Source: Thermoplasmata archaeon
GTDB lineage: Archaea; Thermoplasmatota; Thermoplasmata; Lutacidiplasmatales; UBA184
Length of the DNA: 12,704 bases
Assembly: GCA_030043545.1 (NCBI GenBank)
Contig: JASHXM010000083.1
Coordinates: forward strand, 1 to 12,704
Direction of reading: 5' to 3'
The position numbers were made by a program, and so were the translations under genes. Positions 12,089 through 12,704 of this stretch are shown here, piece by piece. The notes under the pieces are model-generated. The model worked only from the letters and a program-made list of their open reading frames with translations. It was not told the DNA's origin and did no database searches. Positions within the stretch are counted from its first letter, which is position 1; each line of letters opens with the position of its first letter.

Positions 12089-12704
12089 TTATGGAGGTTC
12101 CGACGCGCCCGACGTAGCGGCCGGGGCCGTACCCCCCGGCGGTCCACCCGCCGGCGTCGGGGGAACCGTCGTCGCCCGATAGATCGTGACCTCTCCCTCG
12201 GCCGTCACCTCGACCGAGCGCTGGATGTGCCACGCCCCGAAGGTCCAACCCCCGGCAGGGATCGTCTCCAGGTCCTCCATGGCGGCGAGTCGGTTCAGCT
12301 CCGAGTCCAGGAGCGCGAGGGAGCCCGAACTGATCTGGACGTAGATCCCCTCCCCGGCACGAAGCGCCCCGCCGGAGCCGGCTCGCAGCAGGATCTCGTT
12401 GAGGAGGAGGATCGACGGGTGCTTCGTATAGCGGACGAGGTGGTCCCGGGAGGTACCGAAACAACTCTCATGGAGCATCTGGCGCCACGTCGCGCCGGCC
12501 GGGTCGGTCACGAGGTCGACGAGCGACCGGTAGGCCGCCCCTCGGCGCATCGCCGGGGTCGGGAGCGGGAGGGGGGCCCCTCCGCGCTCGGACCTCGCCG
12601 CCTGTTGGCCCACGCGCCCGAGCTCCCGCTTCCACGCCTCGGGCGAGTCGAGGTCCGTCCGTTCCCAGAGATTCGGGACCGGAGCGTCGGAGCCCGGCGC
12701 GGCC
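12089..12704 (-). CDS. protein of unknown function, N-terminal part beyond the right edge
   Basis: The last 204 residues are visible. The frame is open to the window edge, and the stretch 'DLDSPEAWKRELGRVG' looks coding, so the internal GTG at 12613 is probably not the true start. I recognise no family. The visible part has helical segments ('AYRSLVDLVTDPAGATWRQML', 'HPSILLLNEILLRAG'), then a strand-rich part ('EGIYVQISSGSLALLDSELN', 'GGWTFGAWHIQRSVEVTAEGEVTIYRATT') and a Pro/Gly/Ala-rich disordered tail. There is no transmembrane helix. It ends 23 bases before the membrane-protein gene on the same strand and is probably the upstream member of the same operon. The missing N-terminal part could hold a recognisable enzymatic or effector domain. 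Confidence 0.6.
   Translation of the reverse strand, partial: AAPGSDAPVPNLWERTDLDSPEAWKRELGRVGQQAARSERGGAPLPLPTPAMRRGAAYRSLVDLVTDPAGATWRQMLHESCFGTSRDHLVRYTKHPSILLLNEILLRAGSGGALRAGEGIYVQISSGSLALLDSELNRLAAMEDLETIPAGGWTFGAWHIQRSVEVTAEGEVTIYRATTVPPTPAGGPPGGTAPAATSGASEPP

Noticed and set aside
12066..12464. Upstream extension of the membrane-protein frame to 12464
   Set aside because: The extra residues overlap the upstream gene in another frame, lack the hydrophobic pattern and look like shadow sequence.

Overview
The window is GC-rich and looks archaeal, most likely from an uncultured Thermoplasmata-type lineage (Candidatus Thermoplasmatota). The main pointers are a large secreted protein combining YVTN-type beta-propeller blades with repeated 'ESGLPxGxxWxV' domains, an arrangement I know from Thermoplasmata genomes; AT-rich TATA-like elements sitting about 24-29 bases upstream of start codons, as expected for leaderless archaeal transcripts; an AbrB/SpoVT-type regulator; and an archaeal-style M29 aminopeptidase. 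The taxonomic call is inference. No rRNA, tRNA, CRISPR array, transposase or integrase was found.

Layout. (1) Positions 1-819: a minus-strand M29 aminopeptidase, cut by the left edge, diverges from a small AbrB-like DNA-binding protein across a shared AT-rich promoter region. (2) Positions 820-987: a convergent gap holding three short hairpins. (3) Positions 988-4368 (minus): a very large secreted protein built from two tandem copies of an ESGLP domain plus propeller plus linker unit, followed by three further ESGLP domains. (4) Positions 4540-5278 (plus): a promoter region with an inverted repeat, then two small genes, a basic protein of unknown function and a membrane-anchored zinc-ribbon protein. 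(5) Positions 5471-7414 (plus): a class III nucleotidyl cyclase with all expected catalytic residues, fused to a TolB-like domain and TPR repeats. (6) Positions 7478-8260 (plus): a GTPase-like protein whose P-loop lysine is replaced by alanine. (7) Positions 8272-12704 (minus): a compact cluster read from right to left. It holds a partial protein of unknown function, a six-helix membrane protein, an intact TRAFAC-type GTPase, and a protein joining a GAP1-like N-terminal domain through a Pro/Ala-rich linker to a RuvB-like AAA+ ATPase with a winged helix.

The most interesting part is 7478-12704. An intact GTPase, a probable pseudo-GTPase, a GAP1-like/AAA+ fusion and a membrane protein lie side by side. 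This resembles the GTPase-centred NTP-dependent systems (TRAFAC/'double' GTPases with GTPase-associated proteins) predicted in bacteria to act in biological conflict or signalling, but in an archaeal setting and with a RuvB-type ATPase. No obvious toxic effector domain is visible inside the window. The neighbouring cyclase-TPR gene may be part of the same signalling neighbourhood, but nothing in the sequence proves it.
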